This document shows, one piece after another, positions 50,656 through 58,900 of a stretch of 64,000 nt of DNA (position 1 is the first letter of the stretch; each line of letters starts with the position of its first letter). Source of the DNA: an uncultured Duncaniella sp. (GTDB lineage Bacteria > Bacteroidota > Bacteroidia > Bacteroidales > Muribaculaceae); the NCBI RefSeq assembly GCF_910577345.1, contig NZ_CAJTMT010000002.1:124001-188000 (forward strand), given 5' to 3'. The translations under genes and the position numbers were made by a program. A model generated the notes under the pieces. That model was not told where the DNA came from and ran no database searches. It saw only the letters and a program-made list of their open reading frames with translations.

Positions 50656-51927
50656 ATGAAAGACCAATGGCTTAACGATATAAAGCAACGTATGTCGGAC
50701 TTCGAGCTTGACGAACCCGACGGACTCTGGGATTCGATTGAAGCACGCAGGCCCGTGGTGCCGTCGAAGTCTGTCAGGTTCGTCATGCCACGACGCTGCT
50801 TCCGCCCCATAGCTGTGGCGGCTGCATTGCTAGTCCTTTTCGGGCTTGGTTTCTCATGGCTTGCAAGAGAAAATGACATGCGGGTTCCGGAGATGAGGGA
50901 GGACTATGCTTCAGCCGTGGTCGTACCGGACGTGGAGCCTGTCAAGCAGACAGAAAGTGGGATACCCCACAAGATTGATATACAGGATAAATCTAAGGTG
51001 ACAAAAACAGGATATATATCGGAAAATGCTGAATCTGAATCATCCGTAGATGTAGTGACTGATAATATCAATGAAAATGATGATAAGCAAAATTGTGAAC
51101 AGACTGAATCAATAAATACAGAAAATAATGATGTTGAGACAAACGGGAAGGATGTAAAAAAACAATCCACACTGCAAACCGATAAATATACCTCTCCTTT
51201 ATATGCTTCCCGTGAGCTCTCACATTTAAAAAAATCCACATCCCGACGTGTCAGACTCGGGCTTTCCACCTCCGGAGCTACCTCAATGTCCGCATCGCAT
51301 GTTTCTCCTGCCAACATGACCGACGTTTCCTTAGGCCCCGACTGTTCGTCGTGGAAGGACAGCCCACTGCTTGCCATGCTCCTGTTCAACAAAGGCAACG
51401 AGACAAGTGTCAGTGTCAAGCATCACACCCCCTTGACGTTCGGTCTGACGGTAGAGTACGGGTTGACTCCCTCTCTGTCCGTTGAAAGCGGCATCACCTA
51501 CAGCCGGCTCACATCCGATGTCCGTGAGGGGGGCGACAAATATTACTACACCGGAGAGCAGAAGCTCCATTACATCGGTATCCCCCTGAATCTTAAATAT
51601 ACCGTCTTGTCGTGGAAAGCTCTCGATCTCTATGCCTCAGCCGGAGTCCGGGTGCAGAAATGTGTGTCGGGCGAGGTTGATAAGAGATATGTCATTGAGG
51701 ATATGATGAAGTCTACCGAGACGGAACGACTGCATGTCAAGCCTCTCCAATGGTCTCTCTCCGGAGCGGTCGGCGTGCAGTGGAACATCTCAAGACTTCT
51801 CGGCCTCTATGCCGAACCCGGCGTTGGATATTGGTTCGACGACGGCTCATCCCTACAGACCATATACAAGGAAAAACCTCTCAACTTCAACCTCAACATC
51901 GGTCTGCGTCTGAACGTAGGGCGGTAG
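50656..51927 (+). CDS. Anti-sigma-like inner-membrane segment fused to an outer-membrane beta-barrel domain
   Basis: 423 residues. The N-terminus (MKDQWLNDIKQRMSDFELDE, then PDGLWDSIEA) looks like a cytoplasmic anti-sigma segment, followed by one membrane helix (IAVAAALLVLFGLGFSWL, about 52-70). Residues ~75-180 are a polar linker rich in E, N, S and D. From ~185 the sequence has alternating strands (LGLSTSGATSMSAS, PLTFGLTVEYGLTPSLSVES, ending FNLNIGLRLNVGR), typical of the outer membrane beta-barrel (PorT-like) group. A chain with both an inner-membrane helix and a barrel domain is odd; it may be cleaved or span the periplasm. Directly downstream of the sigma factor. Confidence 0.75.
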   Translation: MKDQWLNDIKQRMSDFELDEPDGLWDSIEARRPVVPSKSVRFVMPRRCFRPIAVAAALLVLFGLGFSWLARENDMRVPEMREDYASAVVVPDVEPVKQTESGIPHKIDIQDKSKVTKTGYISENAESESSVDVVTDNINENDDKQNCEQTESINTENNDVETNGKDVKKQSTLQTDKYTSPLYASRELSHLKKSTSRRVRLGLSTSGATSMSASHVSPANMTDVSLGPDCSSWKDSPLLAMLLFNKGNETSVSVKHHTPLTFGLTVEYGLTPSLSVESGITYSRLTSDVREGGDKYYYTGEQKLHYIGIPLNLKYTVLSWKALDLYASAGVRVQKCVSGEVDKRYVIEDMMKSTETERLHVKPLQWSLSGAVGVQWNISRLLGLYAEPGVGYWFDDGSSLQTIYKEKPLNFNLNIGLRLNVGR

Positions 51928-51955
51928 ACATGCCCACAAAACAACGATTATAAAA

Positions 51956-51996
51956 GTAAGGCTGACAACATTTTCGCTGTCAGCCTTACTTCCGTT
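51956..51996. terminator. Bidirectional terminator
   Basis: GTAAGGCTGACA (51956-51967) and TGTCAGCCTTAC (51978-51989) form a 12-base stem with T-runs on both strands, between convergent genes. Confidence 0.85.
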
Positions 51997-52004
51997 TTTA
52001 TGGG

Positions 52005-54482
52005 TCAGATGGACAGTTTCAAGGCTTGTCCGTCGTAAGTCAGAGTATGGGGCTTTGCTTCTGTTGTGTCACCGTCGATGAGGATTATGTTGAAACGGCG
52101 TGTATTCAGCATTCCCGGATACTCACCCTCGCGTTTGCTGATTGTGAGACGGTGTCGCTTGTCATCCCAGTGGAATTTGATTGTCGAGTAGATGCCTTTC
52201 TCATAATTGTAGCTGTCACCCTCATCTTCATAGAGCGTGAATTCGGCATCAGCTCCGGGATATATTCTTATGTCAAGATTATCAGCCGGTTTTTCATCGA
52301 CATACTGCATTGTCTCGCCGACAGGAATAATCGAGCCGGCCTTCACAAACAGCGGGATATAGTCAAGGGTTGTTTCAAGTGTGACGGTCTGCCCTCCGTC
52401 AAATTTTTTCCCTGTCCGGTAATCATACCAGTCTGCACCCTCGGGGAGATAGACTTCGGTGGATTTGATTTCATCCCAGGGGTCGATTTTAAAGCTGTCG
52501 TCATCACCTCCTTCTTTCCTGTCCCAGCCACTCATCGGGTCAACCGCCACAGTTTTCTCCGGGGTGTATTGGGCTTTGACTATCGGTGCTGCCATCAGGG
52601 ACTTGCCAAACATGAACTGGTCGCTTATATTCCATGTATTTCTGTCATCCTTGAAGTCGCTGACGAGTGCACGCATGTAGCTGCCATTGTTGGCCGTCAC
52701 GTCCCACGCGGTGCTGTAGATATACGGAATCAGTGTATAACGCATCTTTATGGCTTTGAGAAGTGCATCATAGACAGGATCTCCCTCCGTGCCATATTTG
52801 TAGATTTCGCGCGACACTTCCGTGCCGTGGCTGCGCATGATGGGATTGAAAAGTCCGAACTGCATCCAGCGGACATAGAGTTCCTGATAGAGCGGATTGC
52901 GGCAACCGCTGTCGTCAAGATAGCCCTTGTTGTAGGCCCCGGCGAAGAAACCACCTATATCCGAGTTGAAATTCGGGTTGCCTGTCATGGAGAAGTTCAG
53001 TCCGGCGGGAATCTGATTGCGCAGCGATTCCCATGAGGAGCCGACGTCGCCGCTCCAGGTGTTGGCTCCGGTGCGCTGCTGTCCGGCAAAGGCGCAGCGA
53101 GTCATGATGGCCACGCGCTTGCGTGCGGTGACTGTGTCGGGATGGTTGGCGGCGTGGGCGCGGTGATGGTCATAGACACCCTCCACAGCCATCAGAGGGA
53201 AAGCATTGCGGACCTTGCGCCATGAGCCCATAGCTGTCCGGAGTTCGAGGTCTTTGTCACTGAATTCAATGTGGTCAGGCTCGGTCGAATCCATCCACCA
53301 TGCGTCGACACCGAGGTCATAGAGGCGGGTAAGATTTTTCCAATAGATGTCACGCGCCTCCGGGTTGTAGACATCGTAGGGCTTGACTCCGCTCGGATAG
53401 TCGGTGCGGGGAGGCCAGAAATCGGTCAGTCCGCTTTGAGGCCATGTCTGGATGTCGAAAAGCATACCTTTAGGTTCCATCTCGCGATATTGTTTGGTCA
53501 TCGGACCGAAAGATGACCAGATGGTTATGAGGAGTTTGGTATTTTTGTCGTGCAGACGGTCAATGTTTTCCTGCGGATTGGCGAAGTCGGCTGTCAGAAA
53601 TTCCATGGCATTCCAGAGATAATGCGGACCCCAGTACTGCCAGTCCTGCACGATGCAGTCCAACGGTATTCCGAGGCGGCGGTAGGTGTCGACCACTTCC
53701 TGCACCTCGTTGAAGCTCTTGTAGCGTTCCTTGCTTTGCCAGAAACCGAAAGTCCATTTCGGAAGCATGGGGACAGTGCCTGACAGCTCCCTCATCCGGG
53801 CATTCACACCATCCACGCTACCTCCATGCATGAAATAATAATCAATCGCCTCTCCTACCTCGGATCGGAAGGTCATACCATCGGTATTGTCTGCGAAATC
53901 GGTGGGTGAGAGGTTGTCCCAATAAAGACCCCAGCCTTTCACGCTCTGCACCATAGGGACATAGTCCTCTGTGTTGGCCTGAATCATCTGCCGCGATGTG
54001 CCGCGTTTGCTCAACTTGTTTTCCTGAAGGATGCCGAGACCATAGATAGCTTCATCATTATCGAGAGTAAAGGTCTGACGGACTTCATACGCGCCTTTGT
54101 CAGCCCCCGATGTCCGGAGTTTGAAGCCAAAATCCTTTTCGTTGAGTAGCGGATTGCCCTTTGCATCGTCAAAGCTCACTTTTCCGGTCGACTTGTCAAC
54201 GGTTACTTTGATTGACGACGATGAGAGGACTATGTCATTGCCCTTTTCAGAGAATGCGGTTCTTACTTTTTCATGTACAAGCGTGACCACCACTGATGGC
54301 GGCTGATTATATTCACCTGTGGGTGACTTCTCGACTCTCACAATGTCATCGGTGAGGAACTGCACCCGTGTGTGGATGTCGCCGTTGTCAAGTGTGAATC
54401 CACGGTCACTCCTTGTCACAGTCTGTGCGAAAATTGCGGATGTGAAGAGTGAGAAACAAATAAGGGAACTGAATATTTTCAT
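52005..54482 (-). CDS. GH31 alpha-glycosidase (alpha-xylosidase or alpha-glucosidase), secreted
   Basis: 825 residues from the ATG at 54482, which starts a signal peptide (MKIFSSLICFSLFTSAIFA); an upstream ATG at 54536 adds 18 residues before it. The N-terminal beta-sandwich is followed by the GH31 barrel: nucleophile Asp398 in WWMDSTEPD and acid/base Asp479 in TWSGDVGSSW, then the SDIGGFF motif. A C-terminal DUF5110-like domain is present (RIYPGADAEFTLYEDEGDSY). GH31 enzymes act on alpha-glucosides or alpha-xylosides; the operon partner is a GH43 enzyme, which fits hemicellulose side-chain removal. Confidence 0.9.
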   Translation of the reverse strand: MKIFSSLICFSLFTSAIFAQTVTRSDRGFTLDNGDIHTRVQFLTDDIVRVEKSPTGEYNQPPSVVVTLVHEKVRTAFSEKGNDIVLSSSSIKVTVDKSTGKVSFDDAKGNPLLNEKDFGFKLRTSGADKGAYEVRQTFTLDNDEAIYGLGILQENKLSKRGTSRQMIQANTEDYVPMVQSVKGWGLYWDNLSPTDFADNTDGMTFRSEVGEAIDYYFMHGGSVDGVNARMRELSGTVPMLPKWTFGFWQSKERYKSFNEVQEVVDTYRRLGIPLDCIVQDWQYWGPHYLWNAMEFLTADFANPQENIDRLHDKNTKLLITIWSSFGPMTKQYREMEPKGMLFDIQTWPQSGLTDFWPPRTDYPSGVKPYDVYNPEARDIYWKNLTRLYDLGVDAWWMDSTEPDHIEFSDKDLELRTAMGSWRKVRNAFPLMAVEGVYDHHRAHAANHPDTVTARKRVAIMTRCAFAGQQRTGANTWSGDVGSSWESLRNQIPAGLNFSMTGNPNFNSDIGGFFAGAYNKGYLDDSGCRNPLYQELYVRWMQFGLFNPIMRSHGTEVSREIYKYGTEGDPVYDALLKAIKMRYTLIPYIYSTAWDVTANNGSYMRALVSDFKDDRNTWNISDQFMFGKSLMAAPIVKAQYTPEKTVAVDPMSGWDRKEGGDDDSFKIDPWDEIKSTEVYLPEGADWYDYRTGKKFDGGQTVTLETTLDYIPLFVKAGSIIPVGETMQYVDEKPADNLDIRIYPGADAEFTLYEDEGDSYNYEKGIYSTIKFHWDDKRHRLTISKREGEYPGMLNTRRFNIILIDGDTTEAKPHTLTYDGQALKLSI

Positions 54483-54514
54483 GTATCTGCGGTAATTATG
54501 GATTATTTTCCGGA

Positions 54515-55831
54515 TTATTTTTTCATGCTCCACCAATCAATGTTGAAGAGGTCATTTCCATCACCTTCAAAACAGAAATAGAGGTCGTGGAGGCCCTTTG
54601 TTTTCTTCAGTTTGGCACGAAAATCTTTATAGTTGTCCATCGAACCGGTCGAGGCGATGTCGACAGTCCCTATCACGGGGCCATCTTGACTGTCGGTGCG
54701 GACAGTGATGCGTCCACCCTTGACCGAAGCGCAGTTCATCGTGATAGCCTTAGCTCCTTTCTTGCCGAAATCAACCCCTTTGAGCATTAGATACTCACCG
54801 TTGTCAATCCCTGTCAGGGTCTGGTTGTGGCCGGAAAGTGGTGTGGTTTTCAAGCCCCATCCCCAGGCCATGGTCTCGCCTTCGACACGGCGGAAGGGGT
54901 TGAACGGCTCTATCTGATTTATGGTGCAGTCGGTCCAGTAAGGCAATTGACGGATGGTTCCGTCGTCATTGTAGGTCATCTCCGCAGCTCCGACCGAGCG
55001 GCGTTCATGATGCTTGTCGGTTGTCAGGCGGAGCAGTTCGTAGTTGAGGCCGAACACGTAGGTCTTACCCTTGTAGTCTATGATGCCGGGATGATTGCCA
55101 TTGGAGCGGGGAGTCGGGGCCATGATGTAGCCCTTGGTTGTCCACGGGCCGGTCGGGCTGTCGCTCATGGCATAGCCAATGCCTTCGGGACAGCAAGTCG
55201 ATGCGAATGCGAGGTAATATTTGTCGCCACGGCGGTAGAACCACGGGCCTTCCTGATATTTGTCGGGACGGTCGAGCTTCACAATGTCTCCGCTGTAGGA
55301 AATCATATCGCGGTTGAGTTTCACATAGTATAGTTCGGGATTTCCCCAATACATGTAGGGCTGCCCGTCAGTGTCGATGAATACAGTCGGGTCGATGTCG
55401 TTCCAGTGTTCCTGTTGCCATACGAGCGGTTTGCCTATCGGGTCGGTGAAAGGTCCGTAAGGCGAGTCTGCCACAAGTACACCGATACCGTTGCCGTGGA
55501 GGGGACAGTACATGTAAAACTTGCCGTCACGTTCAATCACCTGTTCGGCCCATGCACCGTTGTCGCGTCTGCGCCACTTGAAATTCTCAAGCGAGGCCAC
55601 CGCACCGCAGTCGGTCCAGTTGACCATGTCGGTTGATGTGTAGAGCAACCAATCCTTCATGTGGAAGCCGTCCGCATCATCCTCGTCGTGGGTGGTGTAG
55701 AGAAAAATGGTATCGTTGTGGACCATCGGTGCCGGGTCGGCTGTATATTTTGTCTGTACGATTGGTCGCTGAGCTATTGCCGGAAGCGAGGCAATGGCTG
55801 TAATGATTAAAGGTAAGATTGATGGGCGCAT
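54515..55831 (-). CDS. GH43 family glycosidase with C-terminal CBM6-like domain
   Basis: 438 residues with signal peptide (MRPSILPLIITAIASLPAIA). The five-bladed propeller has general base Asp32 in YTADPAPM, a pKa-modulating Asp in NDIDPTVFID and acid Glu in KYQEGPWFYRRG. The last ~130 residues (ALGV-type strands through HDLYFCFEGDGNDLFNIDWWSM) look like a CBM6, which usually binds xylan. GH43-CBM6 proteins are mostly arabinofuranosidases or xylosidases. First gene of the two-gene operon with GH31 (32-base gap). Confidence 0.88.
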   Translation of the reverse strand: MRPSILPLIITAIASLPAIAQRPIVQTKYTADPAPMVHNDTIFLYTTHDEDDADGFHMKDWLLYTSTDMVNWTDCGAVASLENFKWRRRDNGAWAEQVIERDGKFYMYCPLHGNGIGVLVADSPYGPFTDPIGKPLVWQQEHWNDIDPTVFIDTDGQPYMYWGNPELYYVKLNRDMISYSGDIVKLDRPDKYQEGPWFYRRGDKYYLAFASTCCPEGIGYAMSDSPTGPWTTKGYIMAPTPRSNGNHPGIIDYKGKTYVFGLNYELLRLTTDKHHERRSVGAAEMTYNDDGTIRQLPYWTDCTINQIEPFNPFRRVEGETMAWGWGLKTTPLSGHNQTLTGIDNGEYLMLKGVDFGKKGAKAITMNCASVKGGRITVRTDSQDGPVIGTVDIASTGSMDNYKDFRAKLKKTKGLHDLYFCFEGDGNDLFNIDWWSMKK

Positions 55832-55865
55832 TGTGTATGATTGGTGGATTTAAGCAAAAAGATTA

Positions 55866-55894
55866 GCTGTCCGCAAATTTAGATATTGGACAGC
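55866..55894 (-). promoter_or_regulatory. Dyad around the -7 box of the GH43-GH31 operon
   Basis: GCTGTCC (55866-55872) and GGACAGC (55888-55894) flank TAAATTTG (minus strand, 55874-55881). A repressor site over the promoter is possible. No regulator gene is adjacent. Confidence 0.45.
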
Positions 55895-55975
55895 GGATAG
55901 AACTTGCTTAAATGAATCATATCAATATGCGATTGTAACAACGTTGATGCTGTGATGGGATAAAGGCTTGTTTTT

Positions 55976-56968
55976 TCATTTGCGGCGTCCGCGGAGGAGG
56001 ATCCAGATGACGACCGGAGCGCCGAAGAGGGGGGTGACGGCGTTGACGGGGAGGACTGAGTTGGACGGGAGGACGCAGACGAGGTTGCAGCAGAGTGTGA
56101 CAGCCGCTCCGGTGATGAGTGTGGCGGGCATGAGGATGCGGTGGTTGTCGCTGCGGAATATCAGACGCGCGATGTGGGGGACAGCGAGTCCGAGAAACGA
56201 CACCGGGCCGCAAAATGCGGTGATGGTTGCCGTGAGGATGCCTGTGGCGAGGAGCAGGAGGTTTCTGACGCGGTTGAGGTTGATGCCGAGGTTGCGGGCA
56301 TAGCCGTCGCCGAGGAGGAGGAGGTTGAGGGGCTTGATGAGGGCGAGCGCGATGATGAGTCCGACGGCTGTCAGTCCGCCGAAGAGCGGAAGTTGGTCAA
56401 GCGACACGCCGTTGAATGTGCTCATGCCCCACATCACATAGCTCTGCACACCGTCGGCGGTGGAGACATAGTTGAGGAGCATGATGGCCGAGGATACGAG
56501 ATAGCCTATCATGATGCCTGTGATGAGCAGCATGAGGTCGTTTTTGAGCACAGCGGAGAGCGAGAGTAGTATGCCCATTATCAGCAGACTGCCGACAAAG
56601 GCTCCGATTATGACCGCAGTGTATCCCCCGACTGTAAACACTCCTGCCGTGATTGTACCCCCGAAGAGCAACATGACCAAGGCCACACCGAGACTTGCGC
56701 CGGAGCTGATGCCGAGTATCGAGGGGCCTGCAAGTGGATTTCGGAAGGCGGTCTGGAGCATGAGTCCGGAGGCCGCGAGTCCGGCTCCGGCAAGTGTTGC
56801 AGTGATTGCCATTGGCAGACGGCTGCCGAGGACTATGAATTCCGCAGTCCCTCCCTCACCGTTGCCGAGCAATATGCTCAGCACCTCCGAAGCAGGCAAG
56901 CTGACCGACCCGATGAAAATATTCATCAGGAACAGGATGACGAGAGCAATTACAGCGAGGGGGAACAC
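55976..56968 (-). CDS. btuC: FecCD/BtuC-type ABC permease (B12 locus 2)
   Basis: 330 residues read from a GTG at 56968; the open frame goes on only seven codons further to a TAA that lies in a tandem repeat, and no ATG is available, so the true start is uncertain and the 5' end may be altered. About 9-10 membrane segments; the conserved SRLPMAITATLAGAGLAASG and NPLAGPSILGISSGASLG blocks identify the family, as does GLAVPHIARLIF near the C-terminus. With the binding protein upstream it should import B12 or a corrinoid. No ATPase (BtuD) gene follows. Confidence 0.85.
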   Translation of the reverse strand: MFPLAVIALVILFLMNIFIGSVSLPASEVLSILLGNGEGGTAEFIVLGSRLPMAITATLAGAGLAASGLMLQTAFRNPLAGPSILGISSGASLGVALVMLLFGGTITAGVFTVGGYTAVIIGAFVGSLLIMGILLSLSAVLKNDLMLLITGIMIGYLVSSAIMLLNYVSTADGVQSYVMWGMSTFNGVSLDQLPLFGGLTAVGLIIALALIKPLNLLLLGDGYARNLGINLNRVRNLLLLATGILTATITAFCGPVSFLGLAVPHIARLIFRSDNHRILMPATLITGAAVTLCCNLVCVLPSNSVLPVNAVTPLFGAPVVIWILLRGRRK

Positions 56969-56972
56969 CGTT

Positions 56973-57047
56973 TTAGTATAGAGATTTTTTTAGTATAGAG
57001 ATTTTTTTTAGTATAGAGATTAAAGTATAGAGTATAGATAATAGTTG
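56973..57047. repeat. AGTATAGAG tandem repeat upstream of btuC
   Basis: Three units of TTTAGTATAGAGATTTTTT followed by AAAGTATAGAGTATAGAT. Same word family as 26829-26905. It abuts the start of the permease frame. Confidence 0.85.
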
Positions 57048-57119
57048 AGAGGGAATTGGATGGATGAGGGAGGAGGGGCGAATTTAAGAATAAAAATTTT
57101 ATTTGAGACCTTTTCCTGC

Positions 57120-57235
57120 ATAAAAAAACTTCTGTTCCTTCTGCCCTTTTGTCTTTATGTACCCTTCCACACTACAGCATTGGGATAAAAAACTTCTGTT
57201 TCTTCTACCCTTTTGTTCTTTTGTATCTCTAATCC
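57120..57235. repeat. Direct repeats related to the long-hairpin family
   Basis: Two direct copies (57120-57168 and 57185-57235) of ATAAAAAACTTCTGTTCCTT followed by CTGCCCTTTTGTCTTTATGT-like sequence. They match one arm of the hairpin at 20249-20352 but lack an opposing arm. Confidence 0.7.
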
Positions 57236-58374
57236 TGTTGCAGGGGGGTGAAGTATTTGGTATCTCCGGGGAGGGACGAGAGTTCGGGATGGAAGGTCTT
57301 GATGAGGTCGCGCAGGAGCCAGTGGGGATGGAAAGGAGTCTGCTCATAGTAGTTGATCCTCTCCGTATTGCAGCCATAGACCCTACCATCCTTCAGAGCC
57401 TTGAACTGACCGTAGATGGGATTGTCGGCGGCGAGTTCGCGCAGAGTCTTGTCGGAAGCCTGACTATAGCGGACAATCCAGATGTCGGCATCGCCCGCCT
57501 CGTGGAGCACCTGCTCTCCCGAAAGCCCTACGCTTCCGGCATTGCCGATGGAGCCGAACGGATTGACCGCACCGGCATCGCGGATATAGGCATCCATCAC
57601 CGAGTTATGGCCGGGGACATACCATGTGTTGCCATACAGGCGGTCGACCACCACTTTCGGACGGTTGACAATCGAGTTGGTGAGCGATTTCAGCGCGTTG
57701 TATTCTTTTTCGATTGAGGCGAACATGCGGGCAGTCTCATCCTCGCATCCGAAGAGTAGACCGTAGAATTTCATCCACTCGGTGCGTCCGAGTGGAGTGC
57801 TTTCCATGTAGTCGGCACATTCAATCAGGGGAATCCCCATCTGGCCGAGCTTTCCGTAGTTGCCCGAATTTTCGTAAGGCGAGAGGATTACTGCATCGGG
57901 GTTGAGTTGCATGATGCGTTCCATGTTGGGGGTGTAACTGCTGCCGCAGTCAATGACCCTGCCGTCGGCAATGCGGCCGAGTAGGTCGGGGTTGTGGATA
58001 TACTGCGCGTCGCAGACTCCACCGATGGCATCCCTCGCTCCCATCTCGCCGACGAGCGACTGATGGACTGTCGAGTAGACCAATGCGCGTTTCAACGGCA
58101 CTCTCACCACCGTCCCTGCCGGAACGTTTGCCGGGACTTCCGCACTGTCGGGGACGAGGATATAGGTGTGGAGGGTCTTGGTCGTGTCCCACGGATTGCG
58201 GATTGTTGCCGTGGTGTAATCGCCGTGATCCTCGATGGTGAGGTTGCGGGCATGGTCGAACTGCATCTTCTCTCCCTCACCCGAGGAAGTAACAATGCTG
58301 TTGCCCCCCTTGCACGAAGGCATCAGGGACAACAGCAGAGCAGTTACAAGAGATAGAAAAATTGAATGTTTCAT
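57229..58374 (-). CDS. btuF: ABC transporter substrate-binding protein, BtuF-like (B12 locus 2)
   Basis: 381 residues; lipoprotein signal MKHSIFLSLVTALLLSLMPSC (Cys21). The Fe/B12-type periplasmic-binding fold is seen in RALVYSTVHQSLVGEMGA, GSSYTPNMERIMQLNPDAV and the C-terminal lobe (NPIYGQFKALKDGRVYGCN). It binds the ligand in the periplasm and passes it to the permease. A 115-residue N-terminal part (FDHARNLTIEDHGDYTTATI) before the fold is typical of Bacteroidetes homologues. Repeats at 57120-57235 overlap the last codons. Confidence 0.88.
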   Translation of the reverse strand: MKHSIFLSLVTALLLSLMPSCKGGNSIVTSSGEGEKMQFDHARNLTIEDHGDYTTATIRNPWDTTKTLHTYILVPDSAEVPANVPAGTVVRVPLKRALVYSTVHQSLVGEMGARDAIGGVCDAQYIHNPDLLGRIADGRVIDCGSSYTPNMERIMQLNPDAVILSPYENSGNYGKLGQMGIPLIECADYMESTPLGRTEWMKFYGLLFGCEDETARMFASIEKEYNALKSLTNSIVNRPKVVVDRLYGNTWYVPGHNSVMDAYIRDAGAVNPFGSIGNAGSVGLSGEQVLHEAGDADIWIVRYSQASDKTLRELAADNPIYGQFKALKDGRVYGCNTERINYYEQTPFHPHWLLRDLIKTFHPELSSLPGDTKYFTPLQQD

Positions 58375-58455
58375 TGAGGATAGTTAGATGTCATACCGGA
58401 GGATGTCCTTACGGGAATCGTACACAAGTCTGTGTAGGAGTGAATGTCAGTAACC

Positions 58456-58500
58456 ACCGTACGGGAACGAGAAGCAGTGGCAACCGTTCGGGAACGAGTG
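58456..58500. repeat. Short tandem duplication
   Basis: ACCGTACGGGAACGAGAAG and ACCGTTCGGGAACGAGTG follow one another before the inverted repeats. Confidence 0.6.
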
Positions 58501-58743
58501 TCCGCAGGACACTGATTTACTCGTAACCCTGTACATCGGAGCGCAGCGGAGATGTGCAGGGATGCCATGAGAGAGTTGGCTGATGTCCGTAGGACATCGA
58601 TTTACGGTTCTGAAGTGCCGGGCTGTCTCGTAAATCGGTGTCCTGTCGGACACCTTTTCGTGGGGTTTGGATATGTCCCCGCACATCTCCGCTGCGCTCC
58701 GATGTACGGGGTTACGAGTAAATCGATGTCCTGCGGACATCCC
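58498..58743. repeat. Nested inverted repeats in the btuG-btuF gap
   Basis: A ~65-base unit at 58498-58562 recurs in inverse at 58677-58743 with roughly nine bases in ten identical. Between them, shorter copies of the word GATGTCC-(G)-GGACATCGATTTAC sit at about 58580-58612 and, inverted, at 58625-58653. No supported gene in 58375-58900. Confidence 0.8.
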
Positions 58744-58850
58744 CGGCCTGATCCGAGGTGGATGGAGGCGATGCGGGCATCCTTGGATTGACCCGATACC
58801 CCGGGCGATAACGGAGATGTGGTTATACCGGCCTCGGATTCAGCATTGCC

Positions 58851-58880
58851 TGTAGGGACGCGCTGTAGCGCGTATGCCGG
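58851..58880 (+). repeat. REP-like palindrome, family A
   Basis: TGTAGGGACGCGCTGTAGCG then CGTATGCCGG, about 20 bases after the btuG stop (minus-strand gene). Confidence 0.85.
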
Positions 58881-58900
58881 ATGACATTGTAACGGATTGG

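Noticed and set aside
52026..53036. Plus-strand open frame of 336 codons
   Set aside because: Antisense shadow of the GH31 gene; composition is a by-product of codon bias.
58371..58855. Short open frames on both strands in the btuG-btuF gap
   Set aside because: They are readings of the inverted repeats with unlikely Cys/Arg-rich products.
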